Shown in pieces: positions 51,300 to 61,900 of a stretch of 64,000 nt of DNA. Source of the DNA: Paludibacteraceae bacterium. Its GTDB lineage: Bacteria; Bacteroidota; Bacteroidia; Bacteroidales; Paludibacteraceae. The translations under genes and the position numbers were made by a program. The DNA lies in contig JAFUVS010000015.1 of assembly GCA_017471175.1 (NCBI GenBank), positions 124,001 through 188,000 on the forward strand, read 5' to 3'. The notes under the pieces are model-generated. The model made no database searches, was not told the DNA's origin, and was given only the letters and a program-made list of their open reading frames with translations. How positions within the stretch are numbered: the first letter of the stretch is position 1; each line of letters begins with the position of its first letter.

Positions 51300-52925
51300 A
51301 TGACAACCGTTTTTCTTACAGGTGCCACCGGCACCATGGGATTCGCCGGTATGCAGGAGATACTCCGCTACCCCGAACGCTACCGGCTGCGTGTCTTGGC
51401 TCGCCCGTCCGATAAAAACAAAAAACGTCTCCAACCCTTCGCCGACCGTATAGAAATCGTCTGGGGCGACCTGACCCGCTACGAAGATGTACTCAAAGGC
51501 GTTACAGGCTCCGACATCGTGCTGCATACAGGCGGAATGGTATCTCCCCAAGCCGACTACCGCCCCCGCCTGACGCGCGAAACGAACATCCAAGCCGCCA
51601 CCCACATCCGCGATGCCATCCTCGCACAACAAAGACAACCCAAATTAGTCTATATCGGCTCGGTAGCACAGATGGGCGACCGGCGCGAACCGCTCCACTG
51701 GGGACGGACAGGCGACCCCGTCTGCGTCTCCCCATACGACCACTACGGCATCACCAAGGTTTTTGCTGAACGCATCCTCACCAACGCACCCATCAAGAAA
51801 TGGGTCAGCCTTCGCCAGTCGGGCATACTCTACCCCGCTATACTCAAGAACTACGACCCGATTATGTTCCACGTACCCATTCGGGGTGTCCTCGAATGGG
51901 CTACCGTAGAAGATAGCGGCAGACTCCTTGAACGCGTATGCCGCGAAGAAGTACCCGAAGAGTTTTGGAATCGTTATTATAATATAGGTTCGGGATCCCA
52001 ATACCGCATCACCAACTACGAGTTTGAGCAGTTGCTCCTACACGCCATCGGATGCCCGAAGCCCGAACGGATATTCGAAGCCAAGTGGTTCGTTACACGC
52101 AACTTCCACGGGATGTGGTATTTAGACAGCGACCTATTGGAGAGTTACCTGCATTTCCGCGCCAATGTTCCTATAAAGGAGTATTTCCGCCAAATGGCAC
52201 AATCCGACTCGCTGCCACCCGCTTTCCGCTTCGCCATTCGCTCGCGCCTTATCTATCTCTCACACATCGTACCGCACGTAGTCAAACTGGCGATGTACAC
52301 TATGGCAATGAAGAAAGAACACGGTACGCAATGGTGGATCAAACAAAGCACACAATCTGATAACCCGGCAATCAAAGCCAAAACCGACCAACGTATTGCT
52401 GCCTACTACGGCTCAATGGATAAGTACCGCGCTATCCGTCCGTGGAAAGAGCAAGACCTGTCCCGCCCCTCCGAGCAAGCCGTCCTGTTAGATCACGGCT
52501 ACGACGAAAACAAACCGATGGCGAATTTCACCCTCGAAGATATGCAGCGCGCCGCCGCCTTCCGTGGAGGCAAATGCTTGACTACCGAACAAGAACTCCA
52601 AAACCTCCGCCACACATCGTCAGACCAACCCGATACAAGCCCAAGCGACGCGTTCGATACAAGTCTATGGGACACTCCTCTTTGCTGGCAATGCGCCGAA
52701 GGACACGAGTTTGAAGCCACACCGCGACTTATCCTTCTCGGCGGGCATTGGTGTCCCGAATGCTTCCCGTGGCCCTACCAAGACCTACCTGATGCACGTC
52801 CATGGCAGTGGGACAAGGAAGCCAGACGCAATCCCTTCTTCGCCCAACTATGGTCGCCTCTGCACGACAAAGACGAAGACAACACCTATGGTCCGGACAT
52901 CTTCAACGGTTGGGAAAAGGAATAA
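51300..52925 (+). CDS. NAD(P)-dependent epimerase/dehydratase with C-terminal zinc ribbon
   Basis: 541 aa from ATG 51300; 20 extra open codons upstream begin inside the promoter and are rejected. Rossmann domain with TGATGTMG (7-14), YIGSVAQMGD and a YDHYGITKVFAE active-site Y-x-x-x-K, as in extended SDR epimerases/dehydratases. After the ~320-residue SDR part comes ~200 residues without a recognised family. It includes a four-Cys zinc-ribbon-like motif CWQC-x(18)-WCPEC (~461-485), similar to the DUF4379-type ribbon (W-x-C-x-x-G-H-x-F/W). This fusion is unusual for SDRs. Substrate unknown; nucleotide-sugar or nucleic-acid contact cannot be decided. Confidence 0.8.
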   Translation: MTTVFLTGATGTMGFAGMQEILRYPERYRLRVLARPSDKNKKRLQPFADRIEIVWGDLTRYEDVLKGVTGSDIVLHTGGMVSPQADYRPRLTRETNIQAATHIRDAILAQQRQPKLVYIGSVAQMGDRREPLHWGRTGDPVCVSPYDHYGITKVFAERILTNAPIKKWVSLRQSGILYPAILKNYDPIMFHVPIRGVLEWATVEDSGRLLERVCREEVPEEFWNRYYNIGSGSQYRITNYEFEQLLLHAIGCPKPERIFEAKWFVTRNFHGMWYLDSDLLESYLHFRANVPIKEYFRQMAQSDSLPPAFRFAIRSRLIYLSHIVPHVVKLAMYTMAMKKEHGTQWWIKQSTQSDNPAIKAKTDQRIAAYYGSMDKYRAIRPWKEQDLSRPSEQAVLLDHGYDENKPMANFTLEDMQRAAAFRGGKCLTTEQELQNLRHTSSDQPDTSPSDAFDTSLWDTPLCWQCAEGHEFEATPRLILLGGHWCPECFPWPYQDLPDARPWQWDKEARRNPFFAQLWSPLHDKDEDNTYGPDIFNGWEKE

Positions 52926-52938
52926 GAATCCAGCTATT

Positions 52939-52978
52939 GAAATACCGAAATATCGAACTATCGATATTTCGGTATTTC
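52939..52978. repeat. perfect 18-bp inverted repeat between convergent genes
   Basis: Arms GAAATACCGAAATATCGA / TCGATATTTCGGTATTTC, loop ACTA. Each arm also contains a tandem 8-mer (GAAATACC, GAAATATC). No T-run follows on either strand, so it is not a classical intrinsic terminator although its position suits one. Confidence 0.88.
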
Positions 52979-52983
52979 GGGAA

Positions 52984-53790
52984 TTACAGTTCTATATGTT
53001 CGGCAGAAATCGGCGAATCAAGAAAAATACCTGCCGAGCGATTGAACGTGTCCGCCTGCTCGGAAGTTAGGTAGTGACAAGTGCCGCCGCGCGACAGAAC
53101 GCTTTCTATATCAGAGTGTCTTTGCAGATATTCGCACAGACTCCGCGCCACTATATCCCCCTGCTCAATAATCTGCACGCTATGAGCGGCGTGTGCATTG
53201 ACCCACGCACGTATTTTCGGCAACAGCAACGGATAATGCGTGCAGCCCAATATGAGTGTATCAATCTTCGGATCTTGCTGCCAAAGTTCGCAAAGGTACT
53301 TGTCCACGAAATAGTCTGCACCCTGCGACAGATGTTCGCCGTTTTCAATCAGCGGTACCCACATCGGGCAAGCCTGCTGCGTGATGACTGTTTCATCATA
53401 CTGTTTCTCTAATTCGAGGACATAACTTTGCGACTGTACCGTGCCTTGCGTGGCCACCACACCGATATGACTGCCCCTGACAGCCTCCACCGTGGGACGT
53501 ATAACGCCTAACACGCGCAAGCGCGAAGGGTCTATATCGTGTTGCTGAATCGTGCGAAGAGCCTTCGCCGAAGCCGTGTTGCAAGCCAATATGATGAGCC
53601 TGCACCCCTCCGACTCCAAGTGCCTGACCGCATCCAAAGTGTAGCGGTAGATGACCTCAAACGAGCGACTGCCGTATGGCGCACGCGCATTATCCCCAAG
53701 ATAGAGATAATCGTAGGCGGGCAGACGCTTTCGGATCTTGTCCAAAATAGTCAGCCCGCCATAACCGCTATCAAATACTCCAATTTTCAT
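52984..53790 (-). CDS. murI: glutamate racemase
   Basis: 268 aa. FDSGYGGLTIL at the N terminus and the two catalytic cysteines in LACNTASA (Cys70) and LGCTHYPLL (Cys183). It makes D-glutamate for peptidoglycan in the cytoplasm. It follows the giant gene at 53826 by 35 bp with only a short T-less hairpin (TTTCGCT/AGCGAAA) between them, so readthrough is possible. Confidence 0.96.
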   Translation of the reverse strand: MKIGVFDSGYGGLTILDKIRKRLPAYDYLYLGDNARAPYGSRSFEVIYRYTLDAVRHLESEGCRLIILACNTASAKALRTIQQHDIDPSRLRVLGVIRPTVEAVRGSHIGVVATQGTVQSQSYVLELEKQYDETVITQQACPMWVPLIENGEHLSQGADYFVDKYLCELWQQDPKIDTLILGCTHYPLLLPKIRAWVNAHAAHSVQIIEQGDIVARSLCEYLQRHSDIESVLSRGGTCHYLTSEQADTFNRSAGIFLDSPISAEHIEL

Positions 53791-53825
53791 CTACCCTTCC
53801 TTTCGCTACAAGAGCGAAACACCTT

Positions 53826-56800
53826 TTAATCAATACGTTGTCCTTCAGCCGTATAGCGAACACCGTCACGAACGATATACAGGATGCCGTCTTGAACGTA
53901 CTTGTAAGGCGCACTGGCTTCCTTCATCTCGCCGTCCACCACTTCTAATTCATCCACTATTTCGCCATCTTCCGATTCGGCTACTATACGTACACGAGAC
54001 ACTTGAATGCGCTCCGTGCTACGGAATATACCGCGATAGGCACGAACCACAGTACCCGTAGTGCTATTAGCAAGCTTTATCTTGTTGCTGCTCAATCCCA
54101 TATAGTAGATGCCGCTGCCGTCATCGCCCAACACCTTTCCCTGACGAAGCGTACCTACTAAATAGATATTACCCTGCGAGTTGTAGCCCTCTAAGGTAGT
54201 AATGTCAAAGCCTGACTGTATATCCGCGTTCGTATTCACCACCACGTTCGGGAATACGAATTGCGTCTTCTGTGCCAAGACTGCATTCGCATTGACTATA
54301 TATCCTTTGCCTGCGTCCAACTTATTCGCCTGCGCGAAATAGAGTGTGAACCCGTTCTCGGCATCACCCTTTGTGTACTTAAACTCATAGATACGCGACT
54401 TCAACCCCGACGAGGTCAACACGGCTGCATTGACATTGAAGGGCAGACACAGGGTAGCCCACTTGCCCTGATCGAACTTACGAACCAACGTAGCAGTCGT
54501 AGCGCGTTCACCATTGTACTTATCCGAGAAGTCGGTATAGTAGTCATCGTCCATCTGCTCTTGCAGGTTGATGAACAGTTGCTTGCTATATTGTGCCATA
54601 TAAGTAATCTCACCCGTTACAGCAGGTAGTGTAGCGCTTGCACCATACGAGTTGTTCGCATCGTCAATCCAGCCGGTGAAGGTGAATACATAGTAGTTGT
54701 ATTCATCGCCCTCATTCGCTTGTGTCGGTACACCATCGTAAGCAGGAACGGCACCTATCGGCAACTCATATCTCTGCAACTCACTGCCGTCCGGATTAAC
54801 GAAACGAACCGCGAACTGTGTTTTCTCTTGGGTGTACATAGCCAAGTAAGTGGCATCTTCCGTTACCTTGGGCAGGTCTGTTCCGATAGGATACTGCTCT
54901 TCCAAGTTAACCATCCAGCCTGCAAACGTGTACGTGTAATCCGCATCGGCGGCTTTAACGGGTGTCTCGCCCTCATAGACGGGTATGGTGCCATACGCCA
55001 ACTCGCCGCTCCACCATACGTAATCATCGTCCCCCATTGAGTTCTTGAACGTAATGGTGTATGTATCCGTCGTCCAAACTGCGTACAACTCGATGACTGC
55101 ATCTTTCACGGATGTCAAATTATCGGTAATATCTTCCACGTCCCCATAGACTACCTCGCCGTCTGCGGTAGTAGCCCAGCCTTGGAATGTATGTCCCTCC
55201 CAAGTGAACGCATTCGCCTGCAAGTATTGTCCTTCATCGTAGTAGAAGGTCTGATCGGGCATCGTTCCTTCTATAGTGCCGGCGGCATTGTAATACTCAC
55301 CGTTATCAAAGAAGCGCACATAATATACATTGGCTTCCCATTGTGCCGCATAAGTCAAGCCATCAACCGGCATCGCAAAAGGCATTATATTTGTTTCCTC
55401 GGCGGGCAACTCTATCTCGTTTGTATTGCCGTTCATCCAACCCGTGAAGGTATATCCCTCGCGTGTCGGAGCGGCAGGAGCGACAATCTCTGTTCCCCAC
55501 TCTACCGTACCTTGCGTATAGTCGCCCGTCAATTCATCGCCGCCGTTCACATCCCATACCAACTCGTACGAAACTTTGGTCGGGATATAAACAGCATAAT
55601 AGGTTGTTTCACCCTCAACGGCTGGCAGGTCTGTTCCTATCGGGTATTTTATACCTGCGGCATCCTTCCAACCTGCAAACTGATACGTATATTGTTCGTC
55701 TGCTTCTTTCGAAGGCATCGGCTCGCCGTTGTATGCAGGCACGGTGCCGTATGCGAAGTCGTCGCTTCCCCATACGTGACCGCCATCGGCTTCCGCGTCT
55801 TGGAACGTAATGGTATAGTTGTTCGTTTTCCATACGGCATAGAGTGTTACTACACCGTTCTGCTGTGAAGTCAGGTTGCTGACTGCCTCGCCGTCCTCAT
55901 ACACTTTTTCGCCATCGGCAGCTGTTGCCCAGCCTTGGAACGTGTGTCCAGCCCATTCGTATGCATTGGCGGTAAGAGCCACATCTACGGCATCATACGT
56001 GAAGAGTTGGTCTTCCATCTCGCCTGTTATTGCACCGTTGGCTTGATACTGTTCGTTGTTATTGTCGAAACGTACCGTATAGGTATTGGCTTCCCATTGA
56101 GCCGCATAGATGAGGTCTTGGGTCGGCATCTCTGCGGCAACCGATTCGGCATCCCAGCCCGTGAAGGTGTAGCCTTGCATTGTCGGATTTTCAGGAGCGA
56201 TGATGGCAGTTCCCCAGTCTATCAGCCCGTGCGTATAGTCCTCTTCTGCGGAAGCAGTTGCACCGCCGTTGAAATCCCAAGTCAGAGTGTATTGAACTTT
56301 GGTCGAAGTATAAACGGCGTAATAGGTGGCTTCGCCTGTTACTGCGGGCAGGTCTGCACCTGTCTGGTATTCGTTCTCGCCGTCCGTCCAACCTGCAAAT
56401 TCGTAGGTGTATTGCTCATCTGCATCCTTGGTCGGTTCAGTGCCACTATAAACGGGCGTTGTGCCATACGCGAATTCATCGCTTCCCCATTCGTAACCGC
56501 CATCGGCTTCCGTGTCTTGGAAGGTGATGATATAATTGTGCGGGATTTCCGTCCATTGCGCCGTAAAGGTCAAATCTTCAGCAGGCATTTCAATAGTAGA
56601 AGTCAAATAACCGCCATCAGCGAACTCTATCTGCCCCATAATGCTGTTGAGCCAACCTGCGAAGGTATAGCCTTCGCGTGTCGGATCTGCGGGTGCTTTA
56701 ATAAATTCCCCTGTTTCTATATTCGTTCCGTGGGTATATTCGGTTTCTGTAGAAGAGGTTTCGCCGCCATTGAAATCCCATCTGAGTGTATGACCTGATT

Positions 56801-58604
56801 CTTCGACAAAATTGGCAATCAAAGAGCAATCGGAAGCAGGCACGGTGAACGTAAATGTACCATCTCCATTGTCCGCAATATTGTCAGTACATTCGCCTGT
56901 CCAGTTGTTGAAAGTCCAACCGTCAGCAGGAGTTGGCGTGAGAATAATTTGACTGCCTTCTTGATAGAGACATTGTTCAGGAGTCTTGATGACAGTACCT
57001 TCACCAACAATTTCGCTCACATCAAACTTATAACCGGCAGAATTAGGTTGGATTATAAATTTGAACGGCAAATCCATCACTCCTTCAGGGTCAGTTCCAC
57101 CGTTTGCCTCAACTACTATATGAACACCATCGGATTGAGTGGAGATAGTCACATAACCTGAATTGAGATAGTAACGAGTATCCGACTCATCTATATAAGA
57201 ACTCTTTGCTGAAATTCTGTTAAATTGATCGTCCTCCAACAAAATCCATTGATATCCTGCCGCTGTATTGTTATTCACTGAAGTTACTTCTGCTTCCGTA
57301 CTATATCCGCTCGAATTAGTGAGGGTTGTTATAAAATGATTACCGGGGTGGAAGGGGTAAATACCATCCGGCGGCACAACTTTCCCGTTCACATAGCGAA
57401 TGTCGGATTTTGAGAAACAGAACGGAATTTGCAAACCGGGGCGTTTGGAGGTATCTCCATCTTTAAACCAACCCAAATGATATACTACAGTATTGGTTCC
57501 TTCCGAGATAAAATTGCTTGCGCAAAAATCTCCATTAGAAATAAAGTAAACAACTTCAGGACAAGCGACACTCGAAACATTGATGCCGTTCATCGAAAGA
57601 TTGAGTGAGTATTCCTCACCATTTGACAAACCATATAACGATGATACCGACATCGTTAGCCTCCCATAGCTATCGTAAGCTATAGTAACCGTTCCGCGGG
57701 ATAATTGCCATGATGTAAATCCGTCCAAATCATACACCATACCGCTAACATCAGTTCCTACCGTATAGATTCCTGCGGGTACACTACCATTTTCATTGAA
57801 GTCCGACACATTGAACACAAATTTCATTTGGTTACCATTACCATCATCGCCTAACAATGTTACCGTCATTTCTTCTTGATTAGGAATCGTTTCCGCTGAA
57901 ATATAGGTCGTAGTTAAATTACGGCTATCATTGATAGTAATATCAAGCGAATTATTTTTTACATCTATTAGGGATTTAGAATATATATATGGGTAGCCAT
58001 GACGCCCCGGTTCAACGATAAATGAACCACTCTTGAAATTCGTAGAACTTGAACCATCATAAGATATCCAAGAATCAGCATAACCTGTGGTATATATATC
58101 TCCACTTTGAGATAAGTCATCTGCAACTACATTATAATAATACCCTACACCTGTTCCGCTCGTTACTTCTCCATACGACAAGTCTCCTCCTGCCCACATT
58201 TTCGAACTTGCATCCATATTACTTGATGATGTTACTATTGTATATGTTCCAGCTGGAGGACTCAAAATCTGACCATATTTAGTTTGTCCTACAGAAGAAC
58301 CATAGGACATTGAAAACTGCAATTGCACATTTTCATCATTAGGCAGAGGTAACCAAATGATATCAATGAGAGTGAGCGAAGTTAAGCCTCGGCGAGATCC
58401 CTTAAAGAAACACCAAGTTTCTATACTGCCATCCTCATCAAAACTAAAGTGATAGGAATAACTCGCCTGTGGGGCATTGTTTCTGCCGCCCACAACATTG
58501 ACATCGGGAATACTTTTCATCCCCTGCTCTGCGACAAGTGCTTGCGCAAAAAGACTACTTAACGACAGACAAGTCGCAATCAAAAACAGGTAAAATTTCT
58601 TCAT
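53826..58604 (-). CDS. giant secreted InlB-repeat surface protein
   Basis: 1592 aa. Signal peptide MKKFYLFLIATCLSLSSLFAQ. The N-terminal ~540 residues are beta-rich and unrecognised. A divergent repeat (GWTFNNWTG, ~575) is followed by nine InlB/Flg_new (Listeria-Bacteroides) repeats from ~645 to 1340, each with a (Y/H)xFxGW core at about 648, 738, 815, 890, 978, 1054, 1141, 1228 and 1310. The ~250-residue C-terminal module (GKWATLCLPFNVN, YEFKYTKGDAE, AGKGYIVNANA, VRAYRGIF) is about 70% identical to that of the 58987 gene. The tail is GILYIVRDGVRYTAEGQRID. Probably a cell-surface adhesin or structural protein. Confidence 0.82.
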   Translation of the reverse strand: MKKFYLFLIATCLSLSSLFAQALVAEQGMKSIPDVNVVGGRNNAPQASYSYHFSFDEDGSIETWCFFKGSRRGLTSLTLIDIIWLPLPNDENVQLQFSMSYGSSVGQTKYGQILSPPAGTYTIVTSSSNMDASSKMWAGGDLSYGEVTSGTGVGYYYNVVADDLSQSGDIYTTGYADSWISYDGSSSTNFKSGSFIVEPGRHGYPYIYSKSLIDVKNNSLDITINDSRNLTTTYISAETIPNQEEMTVTLLGDDGNGNQMKFVFNVSDFNENGSVPAGIYTVGTDVSGMVYDLDGFTSWQLSRGTVTIAYDSYGRLTMSVSSLYGLSNGEEYSLNLSMNGINVSSVACPEVVYFISNGDFCASNFISEGTNTVVYHLGWFKDGDTSKRPGLQIPFCFSKSDIRYVNGKVVPPDGIYPFHPGNHFITTLTNSSGYSTEAEVTSVNNNTAAGYQWILLEDDQFNRISAKSSYIDESDTRYYLNSGYVTISTQSDGVHIVVEANGGTDPEGVMDLPFKFIIQPNSAGYKFDVSEIVGEGTVIKTPEQCLYQEGSQIILTPTPADGWTFNNWTGECTDNIADNGDGTFTFTVPASDCSLIANFVEESGHTLRWDFNGGETSSTETEYTHGTNIETGEFIKAPADPTREGYTFAGWLNSIMGQIEFADGGYLTSTIEMPAEDLTFTAQWTEIPHNYIITFQDTEADGGYEWGSDEFAYGTTPVYSGTEPTKDADEQYTYEFAGWTDGENEYQTGADLPAVTGEATYYAVYTSTKVQYTLTWDFNGGATASAEEDYTHGLIDWGTAIIAPENPTMQGYTFTGWDAESVAAEMPTQDLIYAAQWEANTYTVRFDNNNEQYQANGAITGEMEDQLFTYDAVDVALTANAYEWAGHTFQGWATAADGEKVYEDGEAVSNLTSQQNGVVTLYAVWKTNNYTITFQDAEADGGHVWGSDDFAYGTVPAYNGEPMPSKEADEQYTYQFAGWKDAAGIKYPIGTDLPAVEGETTYYAVYIPTKVSYELVWDVNGGDELTGDYTQGTVEWGTEIVAPAAPTREGYTFTGWMNGNTNEIELPAEETNIMPFAMPVDGLTYAAQWEANVYYVRFFDNGEYYNAAGTIEGTMPDQTFYYDEGQYLQANAFTWEGHTFQGWATTADGEVVYGDVEDITDNLTSVKDAVIELYAVWTTDTYTITFKNSMGDDDYVWWSGELAYGTIPVYEGETPVKAADADYTYTFAGWMVNLEEQYPIGTDLPKVTEDATYLAMYTQEKTQFAVRFVNPDGSELQRYELPIGAVPAYDGVPTQANEGDEYNYYVFTFTGWIDDANNSYGASATLPAVTGEITYMAQYSKQLFINLQEQMDDDYYTDFSDKYNGERATTATLVRKFDQGKWATLCLPFNVNAAVLTSSGLKSRIYEFKYTKGDAENGFTLYFAQANKLDAGKGYIVNANAVLAQKTQFVFPNVVVNTNADIQSGFDITTLEGYNSQGNIYLVGTLRQGKVLGDDGSGIYYMGLSSNKIKLANSTTGTVVRAYRGIFRSTERIQVSRVRIVAESEDGEIVDELEVVDGEMKEASAPYKYVQDGILYIVRDGVRYTAEGQRID

Positions 58605-58643
58605 ATTCGTATGATTTTAAGATTATTTAGAAACAATGCGCGG

Positions 58644-58673
58644 CAAAAATACACTTTTGGAAACAAAATGCAA
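58644..58673 (-). promoter_or_regulatory. promoter of the 53826-58604 gene
   Basis: On the minus strand, TTG at 58673-58671, a 19-bp spacer and TATTTTTG at 58651-58644. Confidence 0.72.
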
Positions 58674-58864
58674 AATTTTTCGCACTTTTTTTACATATTT
58701 ACGCCCAATTTGTCAGTTTTCTTTCAAAATGAAACCCATACCGCACATATTGACTGCAAACGCCATATTGCATTTTATCGATTATACACGAAGAAAATGC
58801 CTAAAAAACGAATTTTATCAAATATAAACGATAAAAAGACTACTGCGGGCAAAGATATAGATTG

Positions 58865-58902
58865 AAAAGAATCGACAGCGAGCCGAAACTTGCTGCCGAT
58901 TC
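58865..58902 (-). terminator. terminator of the 58987-62166 gene
   Basis: Minus-strand stem GAATCGGCAGC/GCTGTCGATTC (one G-U type pair) followed by TTTT. Confidence 0.7.
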
Positions 58903-58925
58903 TTAATAAAAGTGAAACCAATATA

Positions 58926-58978
58926 TTTATCGGGCTTCCTACTTATTTTGATTTATCGGACTTCGTACTTATTTTTGA
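58926..58978. repeat. two tandem 26-bp repeats
   Basis: Copies starting TTTATCGGGCTTCCTACTTA and TTTATCGGACTTCGTACTTA, with two substitutions and one inserted T, just downstream of the 58987 gene's stop. The remaining gap 58674-58864 is AT-rich with nothing identifiable. Confidence 0.8.
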
Positions 58979-58986
58979 CAGACTGA

Positions 58987-61900
58987 TTACTCCACTTTCT
59001 GCCCTTGGGCATCAAACAATTCGCCGTTACGCTGAATGTAAAGTATGCCGTTGCGCATCACTTTCTTGGGCAAGGCAGAATCTTCCAATGCGCCGTTCAC
59101 CACCTCCAACTCGCTCACTTGATCGCCGTCTTCACCTTCTACTACAATGCGCACGCGCGACATCTGCATATCTTCCGTATTGCGGAATATACCGCGATAA
59201 GCGCGAACATTAGTCCCCTGCTCGGAATTGGGATAATAAATCTTATTGTCTTTCAAGCCCATATAGCGTGTCCCTGTTTCGGAGCCCAACAGCAGACCCG
59301 TGCGGAGCGTGCCGACCAAATAAACAGTACCCTGCGTGTTGTAGCCTTCCAAATTGGCTATATCGAAGCCCGAGTTGATGTCAGCTTCGGTATTGACTAC
59401 CACGCCGGGGAAGACAAACGAGGTTTTCTTTGCCATCGTGGCGTTGGCATTCACTATATAACCTTTGCCGGCTTCCAAGCGTTTAGCTTGTGCAAAATAA
59501 AGCGTAAGTCCTTCTTCTTCATTTCCTTTGGTGTATTTGAACTCATAGACACGGTTCATCATACCTTGCGAAGTAATCAGTGCTGTGGATACATCGAACG
59601 GCAGACAGAGGGTTGCCCATTTGCCTTGTGTGAACTGGCGGTTTAGCGTAACCGTGGTGGCGCGGCGACCGTTGTACTTATCGGAGAACCAATTATAGTA
59701 GTCCGCATCCTCGTCTTCTATCAGGACTATATGCAACTCCAAAGGTTCTTGCTCAAAGACGGCAGTATAAACGACATCATCTGTCGTTACGGCGGGCAGT
59801 ATATCGTTTACACCATAGGTGTTTGTTCCGTCCGTCCAACCGCTGAATACATAAGCATAGTCCTCGTCTTCGGGTTTAGTAGGCTTTGAACCACCATAGA
59901 CGGGTGCTGTGTTGTAGGCAAAGCCGCCTTGCCACAACTCTTCGTTGTCGTAATTATTGAAAATGACGTTGAACAGACGCGCCTTTTGTGTGAACTGCGC
60001 CGTATAGGTTACGTCCCCTGTTACGACGGGCAGTGTTTCAGTTGCTCCGTAGGTGTTCGTGCCGTCGCTCCAGCCGGAGAACGTGTAAGTGTAATAGTTG
60101 TCTTGCGGCTTTTCGGGTGTAACGCCGTTATAAACAGGTGTTTCGTCTTTCTTCACTTTGCCGCTTTGCAACTTGCTGTTGTTGTAGTTGTTGAACACCA
60201 CGTTGTAGGATGCTCCTTCGGTGAAGTTGGCAATCACGGCGCAGTCGTAGGCGGGTACGGTATAGGTGTATGTGCCGTTGCCATTGTCGGTTATCTGACC
60301 GGCGCACGCACCCGTCCATCCGCTGAACGTCCAATCGCTGTTGCCGGGCGTGGGGGTTAATGTGATTGTCTCTCCCGCAGCATACAGACACTCGTCAGGC
60401 GATACGGCTACCGACCCTCGACCATTAACGTAGGTGGAGAGTTTGATAGTCGGAGTGGACGACGTTCCTTCGCCATTTTCTGTTCCGCCTTGCTCGGAAG
60501 CAGCAGTACCTATCTGCACGTAAACGGCTGAAGCATCGTTCTTATCGCGTACTTGAATAAAGACATTGCCATCCGCTTTCCGCTCAACGTGAATCACATC
60601 ATTGCTGTCAAAATAAATCTTTTCATTACTGTTCGGACAAACATAATAAGACCAATAGGGGCAAATCTTATGATAACTTGCATATACATAATCATTTTCG
60701 GGATCGCTATATGCGCCTGGGAAATAAGCTTGAGATCCGATGTAAGGATTAGATTCTCCTTGTCCTACTGCAACGTTGCTATAATCGCTGAAACCATCTG
60801 AATATAAAGTGTAGGTTGTTCCTGATAAATCGTAAACAAAACCGAAATAATACAAATTCTCCCATCCTGTGGAGTTAAAACACTCTGTATATCCGGCATA
60901 AGACATATCATTGGCTAATTCTGCCTTTGCAAAAATATAGTCATCTGCTGCGGGTGCGGTAATTGCATTGTACGATTGTGTGGTTATATCTGAGAAGAAC
61001 AATTTAACGTTTGCGCCTTCACTATTCGTTGCTTGCAAAACCGTAAATGTCTTTGACCAGCCGTTACCGGTTTTCCAATCTGCATCACACATTTTGCTGC
61101 CCAACGTCTTTTGGCTTGTCATACTCATTTGGTCTAAGGCAAAGTATGCCGTACACGGTACATCTCCTTGTGGCTCAACTTCATCGGTTGCCACGCAATC
61201 ATCTGTAAAATCAGCAGTTACCATATATTGTTTTCCCGAGGTAGCCGTGAACGTAGCAACAACTTTGTATTTTCCTGTCTTATATTCCGTTACGGTAGTT
61301 TCTACAGAAGTATATTCAATTTTTGTTGAACCTTGATAAAGACTTGTAACTTCCGTATCTGACAAAGAAGAGGCAAAAGAGCCAAGAGTGGTAGCCGAAT
61401 TATATTTAAGCGTAAAACGATATGACTTATTATCAGAGCCTGTACCTGCTCCAGCCAACAGCCAGTATTTCCAATCGACATCCGCACCTGTATTGTCAAT
61501 ATAACGGTCTGTGGTTGATGCCGTTATACTAATACCATCGAAATAGTCGGTAAGCGTTATCTCTTGATCCAAGTCATAATTATAGGCTTTTACAGTAACC
61601 TCCTTATCGAAGCCGCCGAAATAGTAATATCTACCACTCTGACAAGCCCGTATATTATTAGCTTGAAGACGATAAATGGGATATCCGTCATTCCCCATTC
61701 GCTTGTATGTCAGTGTAATTTGACCCTTTGGATCATCTGCATAATCTTTGTCCTTATCAACAATCCAAGTCTTATCACTACAATTTTGAGCGGTTGTATA
61801 GGTGATTGTGTGCGTTCCCTCAATCTTCGTATTAGAACCTGTATTGACATCAATTACGTGTAAACCAGACACAGGAGTTCCATTAGCTTGATTGATAGTC

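Noticed and set aside
51078..51638. 186-aa minus-strand frame across tRNA-Phe and the epimerase start
   Set aside because: It reads through the tRNA-Phe gene and two promoters and is antisense to the SDR Rossmann motif.
53800..53825. Terminator for the 1592-aa protein gene
   Set aside because: The TTTCGCT/AGCGAAA hairpin has no T-run on the minus strand, so readthrough into murI is at least as likely.
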